A stretch of 64,000 bases of DNA from Heyndrickxia acidicola (GCF_001636425.1 NZ_KV440953.1:2430847-2494846); one strand, 5' to 3'. Positions 1 to 9,250 are shown, numbered from the stretch's first letter. Program-made: numbers and translations. The notes: generated by a model from the letters alone, not told the origin.

Positions 1-296
1 CCAAGGGTAATGGCCAGCCGCTGTCCAAGAAAGCGGTCCGACAACCATCCGCCCACTAACGGAGTTAAGTATACAGCACCTGTAAAAAATCCATATAAGC
101 TTAAAGCAAAGGCCTGGTTCATTCCTAGGCCGCCCTCGACAAGTGATTTAGTTAAATAAAGGACAAGGATGGCTCTCATTCCGTAATAACTAAAACGTTC
201 CCATGCTTCCGTTGCGAATAATAGATAAAGACCAGGAGGATGTTTTTTCTTCCTATTTCTGGAATCCAGTTGTTTCTCTAATGTAGTTGCTTCCAT
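1..296 (-). CDS. POT/PTR-family di-/tripeptide transporter, N-terminal part (cut by window edge)
   Basis: Proton-coupled peptide uptake permease of the POT (PTR2) branch of the major facilitator superfamily, in the cytoplasmic membrane. About 98 N-terminal residues are visible on the minus strand; the rest lies left of the window. After a short basic, proline-containing leader come the POT signatures FATEAWERFSYYGMRA and then GGWLSDRFLGQRLAI, the family's first helix and its helix 2-3 loop. The ATG at 296-294 is the natural start; the GGGGGTCCCTG upstream can act as ribosome-binding site. No neighbour shares its strand closely, so it probably has its own promoter in the AT-rich spacer. Family is confident from the motifs; substrate is inferred from the family. 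Confidence 0.85.
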   Translation of the reverse strand, partial: MEATTLEKQLDSRNRKKKHPPGLYLLFATEAWERFSYYGMRAILVLYLTKSLVEGGLGMNQAFALSLYGFFTGAVYLTPLVGGWLSDRFLGQRLAITL

Positions 297-529
297 TCAG
301 GGACCCCCATAGATAGTTTTTTGGCATAATAATAATCATAATGTGAATTAACTAACAGTCAATAATATATTGAGATAAAATAAAATTAGAATGATTTCTA
401 ATTAATGAAACATTTTACTTACGACTTTAATTATTCTTATATAATAATATCAACCAATTCCATCCAAGATTAAATATTGTATAATACGTTTAAATTACCA
501 TAAAGCTTTAGCTTACGGCTGTTAATGGT

Positions 530-720
530 TGGCTCTAGGTTTCCTGCTGGTTGATTTCCACTTCAGGCACTCTCTTCAATCAACTTCGGATTTAACTGGG
601 TTGTACTATGATATTGGAAGCGCTTATGTTCTTCCTGCTTGTTGTTTCCATCTCCAAGTACTCATTTTCCGCGGGCTGTGCACCACCTATGTCGAAAGCT
701 CTGCGGATTTTTCCCCAACT
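530..720 (+). repeat. Decayed copy of GC-rich hairpin repeat
   Basis: Contains diverged forms of the blocks seen in the better copies at 12740-13115 and 56905-57150: ggttgatttccacttcaggc, caatcaacttcggatttaa, ttttccgcgggc and ctctgcgg. The stem-forming core is degraded, so a functional hairpin is unlikely. Confidence 0.45.
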
Positions 721-783
721 AATCAGGTGCCTTGTATATACCGCACCAATTTGGGTGTAAAATCAACATTGATCTTTAGCAAA

Positions 784-944
784 GGCTCTTTTCGTAAACT
801 TTGTTACTATTTAACAACAAAAAATAATGAATTTCACAGACTCTGTAGTAAACCTGTGAATTGTTTAGAAAAGATGCCACGAAGACTCTCTTTACACATA
901 ATTTAACATTTTTGCGAAAAGCAACAATCTTTGCGAAAACAGCC
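784..944 (+). repeat. Short inverted-end element (family 1), copy A
   Basis: Starts ggctcttttcgtaaac, ends gcgaaaacagcc; the ends are imperfect inverted repeats. The inner block aaaagatgccacgaagac is shared with the other family-1 copies. Length 161 bp, no coding capacity. Reads like a non-autonomous MITE-type element. Confidence 0.7.
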
Positions 945-1277
945 TTAGCAGAACCTTTTAAAGTAGTAGTCCTTTCAGTAACACAATATTTCACTATGCC
1001 ATTTAAACAATTCTTCTTTTCGCGTAAACTTCCAATTGATTTGCTCTTATCATTTGCAATATCCATCTGGATAACAACTTGTTTTTAATGGAAGATGAAT
1101 TTAATCAATATTATTTGTTCTTAAAAACAGATAAAACACTGGTTTAGTATGTAAACTGTTGAATAATAGGCAAAAGGGATTCGGATGACTGACTAAATAA
1201 GGATTTATCCATTTGCATGATTAGCATGAATCTATGGCAAAAGTATACCTCCATAAAATTGCATAATACGATAAACA

Positions 1278-1304
1278 GGACAGCCGAGAAATTCTCGACT
1301 GTCC
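1278..1304 (-). terminator. Rho-independent terminator of yhbH
   Basis: Inverted repeat ggacagccgaga / tctcgactgtcc (12-bp stem with one G-U pair, 3-nt loop), placed a few bases after the yhbH stop codon. The U-run on the minus strand is short (TGTTTAT), so efficiency may be moderate. Confidence 0.65.
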
Positions 1305-1309
1305 TTATT

Positions 1310-2479
1310 CTACGCATATATCCCTGTTTCTTCTTCCTTTTTAAAAAAGCTTTTCATCGCATGGAACACGTCTGCTTTTTGTTTCAAAATGTAATAAAGG
1401 AACTTTTCATTTTTTATATTTTTATAAGCTGACATGAGTGTCGAATGGCGATTGTATTGATTGACTTCCCCGTAGCCAAACATATTCGACACCTTCATCA
1501 GTTCTTCGACCAGCTTTACACAGCGTGCATTATCAGAGGTAAGGTTATCCCCGTCTGAAAAATGGAAAGGATAAATATTAAATCGTGAAGGGTCATATTT
1601 CTCTTCAATCAAGCTTAATGCCTTTCGGTATGCTGATGAACAAATGGTGCCGCCGCTCTCACCCTTAGAGAAAAAGTCTTCTTCAGAGACCACCTTTGCT
1701 TCTGTATGATGTGCGATAAATTCAATCTCCACTGTTTCATATTTTGTACGCAGGAATCGTGTCATCCAGAAAAAGAAGCTTCTGGTCATGTATTTTTCCC
1801 AGATTCCCATGGAGCCGCTTGTATCCATCATGGCCAGTACGACTGCCTTTGAATCCGGCTTTTGAATTTCATTCCATGTCCTGAATTTCAAATCCTCGGG
1901 AATAATGGGATAAAAAGCCGGTTTCCCGCTCATGGCATTCCGTTTGAACGCAGTCATCATTGTTCTTTTTTTATCAATATTGCCCATAAGACCTGTTTTT
2001 CGAATATCATTGAATTCAATGTCTTCGATGTTATTAAGATCCTGTTCCTTTCTTTCCAGCCTTGGCAGCTCAAGCTGCTTAAAAAGGGCTTCCTCCAGCT
2101 CCAATAAAGACACTTCTGCTTCATAGTAGTCTTCCCCAGGCTGATCTCCTGCCCCCTCGCCTTTTCCGGGTCCCTTCTGAGGTGCACCATCCCTTGCTAT
2201 AACATCTCCGACCTGACTGTCTCCTGTCCCCTGGCCTACATGCTTATTTTTATCATAATTGTAGCGAATCTTATACTCATCCAATGAACGTATCGGAATT
2301 TTGACCACATCACGACCGTCTGACATGATAATGCTTTCTTCCGTTATTAGATCAGGCAAATTATTTTTGATCGCTTCCTGGACCTTTTCCTGGTGACGAA
2401 CCTGATCATCATGCCCTTTCCGGTGGAGGGACCAATCTTCTTGTGAAATAACAAACGGTTGATGCTCTGACTGTGACAT
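1310..2479 (-). CDS. yhbH: YhbH, DUF444 / VWA-like sporulation protein
   Basis: 389-residue DUF444 protein very like B. subtilis YhbH in length and in its opening [11 protein letters not shown]. The C-terminal half resembles a von Willebrand A fold with the metal-site motif DTSGS (about residues 215-220) and a later SGGT. The family regularly travels with prkA and spoVR, and the trio acts in sporulation and stationary-phase stress; the molecular role is unknown. I place the start at the ATG at 2479, because a GGGGGG Shine-Dalgarno lies 6-12 nt upstream and a longer frame to 2524 would add 15 residues not seen in the family. It lies downstream of prkA on the same strand, but about 525 bp away and with a terminator between, so it probably has its own promoter. 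Confidence 0.93.
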   Translation of the reverse strand: MSQSEHQPFVISQEDWSLHRKGHDDQVRHQEKVQEAIKNNLPDLITEESIIMSDGRDVVKIPIRSLDEYKIRYNYDKNKHVGQGTGDSQVGDVIARDGAPQKGPGKGEGAGDQPGEDYYEAEVSLLELEEALFKQLELPRLERKEQDLNNIEDIEFNDIRKTGLMGNIDKKRTMMTAFKRNAMSGKPAFYPIIPEDLKFRTWNEIQKPDSKAVVLAMMDTSGSMGIWEKYMTRSFFFWMTRFLRTKYETVEIEFIAHHTEAKVVSEEDFFSKGESGGTICSSAYRKALSLIEEKYDPSRFNIYPFHFSDGDNLTSDNARCVKLVEELMKVSNMFGYGEVNQYNRHSTLMSAYKNIKNEKFLYYILKQKADVFHAMKSFFKKEEETGIYA

Positions 2480-2971
2480 GCAATGCCCCCCTAAAAATTT
2501 TTCAATTTTAATCACATACGACAAGCGTCTTGCATAAACTATTTTGGCTATCTAAATCCTTGTAGAATGTTGATTACTCTATCCTATGCAACAAGAGAAA
2601 TATATTTACAAAAAATTGCGACTTTAGTAAAAAGGCCCAGAGGAAATAGGACAAGCAATTAGTGTCAACATCCTGGTACAAGCATCTCAAATGGGTGACG
2701 GCAGCTTCCTGGTGGATTTTCATGCGCAGGTCTTGTCAATGGGTATAAGAGGGCAATATTTGCAGGTAAACGAACGATACATTTTATTAAGGATCTTTCC
2801 ATTACCTTTGTTGCTATTTGATTTGATAAAAACAACAGGTTCAGAATTAAACCTGTAATTAACCTGCTAAAAAGGCGTATGAAACAGCCGTTTCACACGA
2901 ATGAGCTAAAAAACAACAGATTCCTCTACCAAAGCCTACTAAAAAATATTACATTCTTATGATGAAACAAA
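2480..2971. other. Spacer between prkA and yhbH
   Basis: Roughly 490 bases with no supportable gene. The right part (2868-2945) carries a phrase, gaaacagccgtttcacacga then gagctaaaaaacaacag, recurring in diverged form near 5108, 6913, 21530 and 27505. The yhbH promoter should lie close to 2500-2600; I could not identify its -10/-35 with confidence. Confidence 0.4.
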
Positions 2972-2991
2972 GGTAGGATCAGGATCCTACC
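2972..2991 (-). terminator. Terminator downstream of prkA
   Basis: Perfect inverted repeat ggtaggatc-ag-gatcctacc, just past the prkA stop, followed on the minus strand by TTTGTTTC. A plausible intrinsic terminator separating prkA from yhbH. Confidence 0.65.
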
Positions 2992-3004
2992 CTCTTCAAT
3001 CTAT

Positions 3005-4900
3005 TTATCGGTTTAGCAGGCTGCCGACATATCGCAGCAGCTCATTGGCAGATGTGGAATTGTATCCATACTCGTCTATCAAACGTACCACGACTTCATT
3101 AATTTTCTTCAATTGCTGTTCATCTGGCGTTTTTGTCGATGTAGTGATTTTTACGACATCTTTTAAATCGGCAAACAGCTTCTTCTGGATTGCTTCACGC
3201 AAGCGGTCATGGGAATTATAATCAAATCGTTTTCCTTTACGTGCATAAGCGGAAATTCTTATTAAAATTTCTTCTCGGAATGCTTTTTTAGCATTTTCCG
3301 AAATCCCAATCTGTTCTTCAATCGAACGCATCAGCTTTTCATCTGGATTTATTTCTTCTCCTGTCAGAGGATCACGCAGCTTTGCTTTATTGCAATAAGC
3401 TTCTACATTGTCCAAGTAGTTATCCATAAGCGTTTTAGCAGACTCTTCATAAGAATAAACAAAAGCCTTCTGCACTTCACTTTTTGCAATGTCATCGTAC
3501 TCTTTTCTTGCCAGGGAGATAAAATTCAAATACTTTTCCTTTAATTCAGCGGTAATCGATGCATGCTGATCGAGTCCTTCCTTTAATGATCTGAGGACAT
3601 CCAGAGCATTGATGGACTGTACTTCCTTCCGGATGATTGTGGACGAAATCCGGTTAATGACATATCGGGGATCGATGCCGCTCATCCCTTCCTCCTGATA
3701 CTCTTTTCTCAATTCATCTATATCAGCTGAATTGAATCCTTCAAGGCTTTCTCCATCATACAGCCTCATTTTCTTCAGCAGATCAATATCCCCGCGTTTG
3801 GGCTCTTTCAATCTTGTTAGGATGGTAAACATCGCAGCTACTTTCAGTGTATGCGGCGCAATATGCACATCCGCCACATCACTCTCATTAATCATTTTTT
3901 CATAAATTTTTTCTTCCTGTGATACCTTTAAATTATAAGGTACAGGCATGACAATGATACGGGAATGAAGCGCCTCATTTTTCTTATTTGAGATAAAAGA
4001 ACGGTACTCCGTTTCATTTGTATGTGCCACAATCAGCTCATCGGCAGAAATTAATGCAAATCGCCCTGCTTTAAAGTTTCCTTCCTGTGTCAAAGACAGG
4101 AGATTCCACAAGAATTTTTCATCACATTTCAGCATTTCCTGGAATTCCATTAATCCACGGTTGGCTTTATTTAATTCACCATCAAAGCGGTAAGCTCGCG
4201 GATCTGATTCAGACCCATATTCAGCAATCGTAGAAAAGTCAATGCTCCCTGTCAGGTCTGCAATATCCTGTGATTTAGGATCCGACGGGCTAAATGTACC
4301 AATCCCAACCCGCTTGTCTTCAGAAAACAGAACCCGCTGAACCATAACATCTTCCACTCTGCCACCGTATTCCTGTTCCAGTCTCATTAAGTTGAGCGGC
4401 GACAGATTGCCTTCAATCCGAATGCCGTATTCCTTATAAAAATCGTCCCTGAGATAATGAGGAATCAAGTGAAGAGGATCTTCATGCATTGGGCAGCCTT
4501 TAATAGCATAGACAGCTCCACGGTCCGTACGGGCATATGCTTCAAGGCCTCTTTTCAGCATTGTAACAAGGGTGGATTTACCGCCGCTTACCGGCCCCAT
4601 TAAGAGCAAGACCCTTTTACGTACATCCAAACGTTTGGCTGCGGGGTGAAAATACTCCTCAACCAGTTTCTCAAGTGCTTCTTCCAGCCCAAATAACTGA
4701 TTGTTAAAGAAGCTGTAGGACTTTCTTCCATTCACTTCTTCTACTCCGGCATCGTTAATCATATTGTAAACTCTTGAATGAGCCGATTGTGCTACCCATG
4801 GTCTTTCCTTAATTAATTCCAAATACTCCTCAAATGTCCCTTCCCACTTCAGCTTCTCTTCTTGTTCACGATAGGTATCGAGTCTTTTTAAAATATCCAT
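3005..4900 (-). CDS. prkA: PrkA serine protein kinase (AAA+ domain plus PrkA C-domain)
   Basis: 631 residues, the same length as B. subtilis PrkA, with the conserved opening KWEGTFEEYLELIKERP. An AAA+ ATPase domain carries the Walker A loop GPVSGGKST (residues 102-110); the C-terminal third is the PrkA kinase-type domain. PrkA is reported as a cytoplasmic Ser/Thr kinase and, in B. subtilis, also linked to ATP-dependent protease activity and to control of sigmaK-regulated genes; it is expressed during sporulation with YhbH. Start ATG follows GGGGAGGAAAAT, a strong ribosome-binding site. It is monocistronic here, with a terminator at 2972-2991. Identification is very secure; in vivo targets cannot be read from sequence. 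Confidence 0.97.
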   Translation of the reverse strand: MDILKRLDTYREQEEKLKWEGTFEEYLELIKERPWVAQSAHSRVYNMINDAGVEEVNGRKSYSFFNNQLFGLEEALEKLVEEYFHPAAKRLDVRKRVLLLMGPVSGGKSTLVTMLKRGLEAYARTDRGAVYAIKGCPMHEDPLHLIPHYLRDDFYKEYGIRIEGNLSPLNLMRLEQEYGGRVEDVMVQRVLFSEDKRVGIGTFSPSDPKSQDIADLTGSIDFSTIAEYGSESDPRAYRFDGELNKANRGLMEFQEMLKCDEKFLWNLLSLTQEGNFKAGRFALISADELIVAHTNETEYRSFISNKKNEALHSRIIVMPVPYNLKVSQEEKIYEKMINESDVADVHIAPHTLKVAAMFTILTRLKEPKRGDIDLLKKMRLYDGESLEGFNSADIDELRKEYQEEGMSGIDPRYVINRISSTIIRKEVQSINALDVLRSLKEGLDQHASITAELKEKYLNFISLARKEYDDIAKSEVQKAFVYSYEESAKTLMDNYLDNVEAYCNKAKLRDPLTGEEINPDEKLMRSIEEQIGISENAKKAFREEILIRISAYARKGKRFDYNSHDRLREAIQKKLFADLKDVVKITTSTKTPDEQQLKKINEVVVRLIDEYGYNSTSANELLRYVGSLLNR

Positions 4901-5293
4901 ATTTTCCTCCCCTTATCACTTGTTGAGAGACGAGATTAATATACTCTATGCTTCCAAGCAAACGAACATGAATGTTTTAGTAAGACAGCTGAAATTTGAA
5001 TATGTTCGGCCATTATAAAAAAGATGATCAGCGCTTGAAAAAAGGGCTCGCTGCACTTTTTATTCTTTTGATGGCTTTTTTAATTTTTTGGCAACTGCTT
5101 GTTTTTTAGCTTATCAGGTGAAACGGCGGCTTCAAACAAATGAGTCTAACAAATCTATACCGATAACAATAAATTCAATTGAACAATAATTAATTTTCAG
5201 AAAAAACTTACTATTACCATACACACCGGATGGAAAAAGGTGCTATAATTTATTTTAGTACGTCTACATTTTAAAAGGAGGCTTATTTCATAA
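4901..5293. other. Spacer upstream of prkA
   Basis: About 390 bases holding the prkA promoter region (minus) and the promoter of the small plus-strand gene at 5294. A TATAAT hexamer near 5243 could be the -10 of the small gene; no good -35 is visible at normal spacing. Repeat scraps (gaaacggcggcttcaaacaaatgag) lie near 5120-5150. Confidence 0.35.
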
Positions 5294-5389
5294 ATGAACA
5301 CATTTATTATCATTCTGGTAACGATAACATTTTTATCTTCTATTTTTACTGCTGGATATGAAGATAAGCCAGGCGTGAATAAGCAATAA
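5294..5389 (+). CDS. 31-residue small membrane peptide, function unknown
   Basis: Short frame with a full set of expression signals: TATAAT hexamer near 5243, ribosome-binding site AAAGGAGG about 12 nt before the ATG, and a strong terminator (5407-5437) 18 bp after the stop. The peptide begins MNTFIIILVTITFLSSIFTAG, one hydrophobic helix of about 18 residues, and ends in a short charged tail (YEDKPGVNKQ). The shape fits a single-pass membrane micropeptide. I do not recognise a family. It lies convergent to trmL and shares the terminator with it. The expression signals, not homology, make me call it a gene. Confidence 0.6.
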   Translation: MNTFIIILVTITFLSSIFTAGYEDKPGVNKQ

Positions 5390-5406
5390 TCCTTTTCCAG
5401 CCATAT

Positions 5407-5437
5407 AAAAAAATCTTCCACTTGGGAAGATTTTTTT
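5407..5437. terminator. Bidirectional terminator
   Basis: Thirteen-bp perfect stem aaaaaaatcttcc / ggaagattttttt with a 5-nt loop, with A-run and U-run on the two sides. Serves the small gene ending at 5389 (+) and trmL ending at 5455 (-). Confidence 0.9.
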
Positions 5438-5454
5438 ATTGAGTGAGTTTCGAT

Positions 5455-5928
5455 TTATCCAAGCTCTGGATACCCCTGCTGCCGCAGCGCTTCATAAATT
5501 AAAATGGCGGCAGTATTCGATAGATTTAATGAGCGGATATTGGTATTCATTGGAATTCTTAAGCAGTAATCCTTATTCTGTTCTATGAGCTCCTGAGGCA
5601 GTCCAGTTGTTTCACGGCCAAACATAAAGTAATAATCGGCCTGAACATTTGAAAAGTCGAAATCAGAGTGGGCCTTTTCGCCAAAGGTTTCAATATAATA
5701 AAACTTTCCGCCTTCATTCTTTATAAAGAATTCTTCCAATGAATCATAATACGTTATATCCACAAATCTCCAATAATCCAGACCTGCCCGTTTCAGCATC
5801 TTGTCATCCGTTGAAAAGCCCAAGGGGCGAATTAAATGAAGCTTTGTTCCTGTTCCTGCACAGGTTCTTGCAATATTACCAGTATTAGCTGGGATTTCCG
5901 GTTGATATAAAACTACATGATTTGCCAC
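5455..5928 (-). CDS. trmL: tRNA (cytidine/uridine-34 2'-O) methyltransferase TrmL (CspR)
   Basis: SPOUT-class methyltransferase that 2'-O-methylates the wobble base of tRNA-Leu isoacceptors using S-adenosylmethionine. Family signatures are visible in order: HVVLYQPEIPANTGNIARTC at the N terminus, LIRPLGFSTDDKMLKRAGLDYW, then the trefoil-knot loops FGRETTGLP and IPMNTNIRSLNLSNTAAIL. I choose GTG at 5928 as start: TGAGGTGAC lies at the right distance and the protein then begins (M)ANHVVLYQPE like its relatives, 157 residues; an ATG 18 bases further up would place the ribosome-binding site inside the gene. Same strand and order as yhbB and queG, as in B. subtilis. Confidence 0.95.
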   Translation of the reverse strand: MANHVVLYQPEIPANTGNIARTCAGTGTKLHLIRPLGFSTDDKMLKRAGLDYWRFVDITYYDSLEEFFIKNEGGKFYYIETFGEKAHSDFDFSNVQADYYFMFGRETTGLPQELIEQNKDYCLRIPMNTNIRSLNLSNTAAILIYEALRQQGYPELG

Positions 5929-6018
5929 AAATGTCACCTCAAACATTTACTCTGCATTTCTTAAAAAGTCTTCTGAATCAGTAGCAGCACTAAAAAATTT
6001 GCTGTCTATTTATAAATT

Positions 6019-6897
6019 TTATTCACTTATAATAGAAAAAAACTTGTATTTTATATTGGGGGTATAGGCAGTTGAATCTTCATAAGCCCAATATCTCGCC
6101 CGGCTATTATACGTGTGCGCGTTCACCAGCGGCATTCCGTTTGCATCCTTACCCGTTACCACCGTGTTATGATCAAAGCGGCCATCTCCCTGAAAATCAT
6201 AACAGATAACATCTCCTAATAACAGCTCCTCAGGGGATTGAACCTGCCTGGCATGCAGGCCTTTACGGGAGCTGGCAAGATATAATCTCAAAGAATTGGC
6301 AACGGCCCAGCTAAAGCTCCACTGACTATTTTGAAGCCACCAGCCGTGACCTTTGTTTGGATATCCTCTCATGGGCGATCCGCCGGCATGCAGGCATTGT
6401 GAAATGAAATTTGTACAGTCCACCTCAAAGGTTTTATATGCTGGATTATAGCTGTTCCACCACTTTTCTGCATACTGGACTGCTTTTCGGCGGTCATAAT
6501 AGAAGCCCCTCATTTCACCTGCCATTTCCTCATGGCTATCATTCAAAGACTCTTCTATTGATGGCGCAGGCACAGAGAAATCAACTGTTTTTTCATTATC
6601 ATTATACAGTCGATCCTGATAAAATGAGGCCTCCCGGTGTTCAATAGCCTCTTCAATATACAGCTTATTTTTCTGTTTAATTAGAAAACGCATGTGCACG
6701 TCATAATCAATAAGGGAATGTCCCTCCTCTTTATGCACTCGCTTAATTTTTGCATTTGCATCGACTTTTACTAATTCGGCATTTCGTTTAGATAGCGAGT
6801 CAATCTTCTTTTCCACATCTGAGTATGTAATATCTCTGCAGGAACCAACAAATTGATCCAGCCTTCTTGCCAAATGGATTCTCAGTTGTTCTTTCAT
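6019..6897 (-). CDS. yhbB: YhbB-like amidase-domain protein
   Basis: 292-residue protein with a C-terminal putative amidase domain (amidase_6 type, related to NlpC/P60 cysteine hydrolases). The catalytic-cysteine neighbourhood is DCTNFISQCLHAGG (around residues 160-173), followed by GHGWWLQNSQWSFSWA, a DHNTVV segment with the likely catalytic histidine, and NAHTYNSR. The N-terminal 120 residues are charged and unrelated to known domains. No signal peptide is seen, so it is probably cytoplasmic or packed in the forespore rather than conventionally secreted. Start ATG follows GGAGGGGG. Position between trmL and queG matches B. subtilis yhbB; substrate unknown, peptidoglycan-like amide bonds inferred. 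Confidence 0.85.
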   Translation of the reverse strand: MKEQLRIHLARRLDQFVGSCRDITYSDVEKKIDSLSKRNAELVKVDANAKIKRVHKEEGHSLIDYDVHMRFLIKQKNKLYIEEAIEHREASFYQDRLYNDNEKTVDFSVPAPSIEESLNDSHEEMAGEMRGFYYDRRKAVQYAEKWWNSYNPAYKTFEVDCTNFISQCLHAGGSPMRGYPNKGHGWWLQNSQWSFSWAVANSLRLYLASSRKGLHARQVQSPEELLLGDVICYDFQGDGRFDHNTVVTGKDANGMPLVNAHTYNSRARYWAYEDSTAYTPNIKYKFFSIISE

Positions 6898-6912
6898 GCT
6901 GTCCCCCTCCTT

Positions 6913-7037
6913 TTTCTAGAGGCTTTGTTAAAGGATTCTGCTGTTTTTCCGGTCATTTGTGTGATACGTACGTTTCTCACAAATGAGCGAAAAAAACAAG
7001 CTTTATCAACATAGAAATTTAACAGTGCCTTTCTATA
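6913..7037. repeat. Composite of two short dispersed repeats
   Basis: Left part (aggctttgttaaaggattctg... acaaatgagcgaaaaaaacaa) resembles scraps near 2868, 5108, 21530 and 27505. Right part (caacatagaaatttaacagtgcctt) is the reverse complement of a phrase found at 15784-15818 and 23178-23213. Both look like worn non-coding repeats. Confidence 0.45.
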
Positions 7038-7087
7038 AATATGTGAAAAAAGGAAGGAGCAACACAAAAAATTGTGAAAAGACTACT

Positions 7088-8212
7088 CTAGTTGGCCATT
7101 GCTTTCTGAATTTCCTCTAATACTTCTTCGTCTCTTTCAGATTGTTTCGCAGCTTCCAAGGCAGCAATTACCTCTTCTCCGCCAATTCTTCCAAGGGTCC
7201 ATGCCGCCGTTCCGCGCAAGACGGGACGCGGATCCTTTAATAATACTTCGATTAAATCAGGAACCGCACTTTCTTCTTTAAAATGCCCCAATGCAATGAC
7301 GGCATTTCTCTGGATAGGCTTTTTACCTCTCCATGAACCTGACACATGGCCAAAGGTTTCTTTAAATTCACGGTTTCCCATGCTCAGAAAAGGGGTTAAG
7401 AGAGGTTTCGCCAATTCAGGCTCCGGTTCCATCTCCTCGTGCAGGTGAAAATCCATCCCCTTATTCTTAGGACACACCGTTTGGCACGTATCACAGCCAT
7501 ATAAACGATTTCCCAATTTGACACGATATTGCTCTTCGAGAAATCCTTTGGTTTGAGTTAAAAATGCGATGCACTTTTGGGAATCCAGCTGACCCGCCTG
7601 CACCAAAGCACCTGTCGGACAAGCATCCAGGCATTTCGTGCATGTTCCGCATTGATCCTCCATTGGCTGATCGGGATCAAAAGGAATATTTGTAATGGTT
7701 TCTCCCAGATACACATAAGAACCAAATTCAGGTGTAATAATGGAACAGTTTTTTCCGCTCCAGCCGATTCCTGCACGCTCAGCTACTGCTCGGTCCACCA
7801 GTTCCCCGGTATCCACCATTGATTTAAATCGGGCATTCGGTACTTTAGAGAGGATAAATGTTTCTAATTTTTTCAGTTTTTCCTTTAAAATGGTGTGGTA
7901 GTCAACACCCCAGGAGGCCTTGCAAAAAACTCCCCTGCGCTCTCCTTTTTTTCCTTTTGGGGGATCCGGCAATTTGGAAGGATACGCCAATGCAATCGCA
8001 ATAATCGAACGCGGCTCTTCCAGAATCAAAGAGGGTGTCACCCTTTTCTCCAGGTCCTTCTCTTCAAAACCAGACTGGTAATTCAGCTCCTGCTGGCGGA
8101 TCAGCCGATTTTTCATCTCAGTAAAGGGGTCCGCTGTGGTAAAACCAATTTTATCTATGCCGATCGATTTACTATATTCAATAACTTCTTTCTGCAGCAT
8201 GGTAATATTCAT
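7088..8212 (-). CDS. queG: Epoxyqueuosine reductase QueG
   Basis: Catalyses the last step of queuosine synthesis, reducing epoxyqueuosine in tRNA with cobalamin and two [4Fe-4S] clusters. Two ferredoxin-like cysteine sets are visible: CGTCTKCLDACPTGA and CDTCQTVCPKNKG. Upstream is the QueG core (EPRSIIAIALAYP, GVDYH, DTGELVDRAVAERAG, WSGKN), and the C-terminal 100 residues are a HEAT-type repeat (WTLGRIGGEEVIAALE), as in Bacillus orthologues. I place the start at the ATG at 8212, because GAGGTGA touches the earlier ATG at 8221 but is 10 nt from this one. Length 374 residues is normal. First gene of the queG-yhbB-trmL run on this strand. Confidence 0.95.
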   Translation of the reverse strand: MNITMLQKEVIEYSKSIGIDKIGFTTADPFTEMKNRLIRQQELNYQSGFEEKDLEKRVTPSLILEEPRSIIAIALAYPSKLPDPPKGKKGERRGVFCKASWGVDYHTILKEKLKKLETFILSKVPNARFKSMVDTGELVDRAVAERAGIGWSGKNCSIITPEFGSYVYLGETITNIPFDPDQPMEDQCGTCTKCLDACPTGALVQAGQLDSQKCIAFLTQTKGFLEEQYRVKLGNRLYGCDTCQTVCPKNKGMDFHLHEEMEPEPELAKPLLTPFLSMGNREFKETFGHVSGSWRGKKPIQRNAVIALGHFKEESAVPDLIEVLLKDPRPVLRGTAAWTLGRIGGEEVIAALEAAKQSERDEEVLEEIQKAMAN

Positions 8213-8299
8213 AGCACTCATTCACCTCGTTTCGCTATTATTTTATCTATGGTGTTATTTAATATTAATAATGATTAAAACTCCAGGTTAAGCAATAAA

Positions 8300-8392
8300 A
8301 TTTGTGAACAGCTTACGATAAGATTCCCCGAAGACAGGCAATATACAGAATAATCTTTTGTACGTAAAGCAGCAATCTATAAGAAAACAGCC
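8300..8392 (+). repeat. Family-1 inverted-end element, copy B (partial)
   Basis: Right half only: cgaagacaggcaatatacag, aataatcttttgtacgtaaa, and the end agaaaacagcc. The left inverted end is missing or too worn to see. Lies between queG and the divergent B3/4 gene, in the region that should hold their promoters. Confidence 0.55.
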
Positions 8393-8481
8393 ATTTCTTA
8401 AGACCATTTTAGAACGGTTCAATTGAAATCAGGTCGTTATCTATAATAAACTATTTTAAAAAGAATTTGGAGGTGGAAAGC

Positions 8482-9150
8482 TTGGAAATACATATAGAAG
8501 ATCCATTATGCCGTATCATCCCTAAATTTAAGGCTGGGATTATTGAGTATAAAGATATTGTTGTGGGGGAATCTCCTCAAATGCTTAGGGGGCGGCTCCA
8601 ATATTTTCAGGAATCCCTTTTCCTGGACCTGGACAGCCAGGCAGTTACAGAGCTTGAAGGAATTATGGAATGGAGAAGCCTATTTAAAGCTACAGGGAAA
8701 GATCCTAACCGTTACCGGCATTCTGCTGAAGCTTTATATCGGAGAATTAAGAAACAAAGCTATTTGCCTACAGTCAACACGGCGATTGACATTAACAATC
8801 TGTATTCCCTCCAATGCCAAATTCCTATTGGGATTTATGATGCAGACAAGCTTAGCGGCAATATTTCCATCCGTGTGGGGACATCCGGAGACTCCTATGA
8901 TGGGTTAAACGGGAGATCCAATTCATTAGAGAATATAATTATTTCCTCAGATGATAATGGCGCATTTGGAAGCCCTTTTGTGGACTCTGCCCGAACAGCC
9001 GTTACTTCTTCAACCCAAAATGCTTTACAGATAGTGTATTTGCGGCCATCAATGGATATGGAAGAAGCCCTTAAGCTATTAAATGGGATGAGCAAGCTCT
9101 TTTTCCAGTTCCATGGGGGAGAAAGCAAAATATCGATTTCAGGATGCTAG
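8482..9150 (+). CDS. B3/4 domain protein (tRNA synthetase beta-subunit-like)
   Basis: 222-residue protein of the B3/B4 tRNA-binding-domain family, a stand-alone relative of the editing-type domain of phenylalanyl-tRNA synthetase beta subunit. Typical stretches: EWRSLFKATGKDPNRYRHSAEALYRR (positions about 75-100, read as several blocks), VNTAIDINNLYSLQCQIPIG and YDADKLSGNISIRVG. Such proteins are thought to bind or proofread aminoacyl-tRNA or free amino acids; the exact role is unproven. Start chosen as TTG at 8482 because GGAGGTGG sits 5 nt upstream; the longer frame starts inside that ribosome-binding site. A terminator overlaps the stop codon. Divergent from queG. Confidence 0.85.
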   Translation: MEIHIEDPLCRIIPKFKAGIIEYKDIVVGESPQMLRGRLQYFQESLFLDLDSQAVTELEGIMEWRSLFKATGKDPNRYRHSAEALYRRIKKQSYLPTVNTAIDINNLYSLQCQIPIGIYDADKLSGNISIRVGTSGDSYDGLNGRSNSLENIIISSDDNGAFGSPFVDSARTAVTSSTQNALQIVYLRPSMDMEEALKLLNGMSKLFFQFHGGESKISISGC

Positions 9151-9170
9151 AATTTGAGGCATCCTTTTCT
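9141..9170 (+). terminator. Terminator overlapping the B3/4 gene stop
   Basis: Stem aggatgc / gcatcct with the TAG stop in the loop, followed by TTTCTCTATTT. Short 7-bp stem, so moderate strength. Confidence 0.6.
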
Positions 9171-9250
9171 CTATTTAGAAAGACGAGTGATTTAAAAGCA
9201 GGCAAAAATTAAATCATTTTACATGTGCTGATACCTTCACTCTATACAAT

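Larger units (their letters stand above)
297..1277. other. Gene-free spacer with decayed repeats
   Basis: About 980 bases without a credible gene between the peptide transporter and yhbH. The left 200 bases are AT-rich and probably hold the transporter promoter. Around 530-720 lie worn pieces of the GC-rich hairpin repeat (phrases such as ctggttgatttccacttcaggc and ttttccgcgggc). A short inverted-end element follows at 784-944. The remainder shows nothing recognisable. Open frames here read through repeats and resemble no protein known to me. Confidence 0.5.

Noticed and set aside
529-1088. Frames at 529-906 (+), 776-1066 (-) and 861-1088 (+)
   Set aside because: They read through worn hairpin repeat and the family-1 element copy A, without start signals or recognisable protein features.
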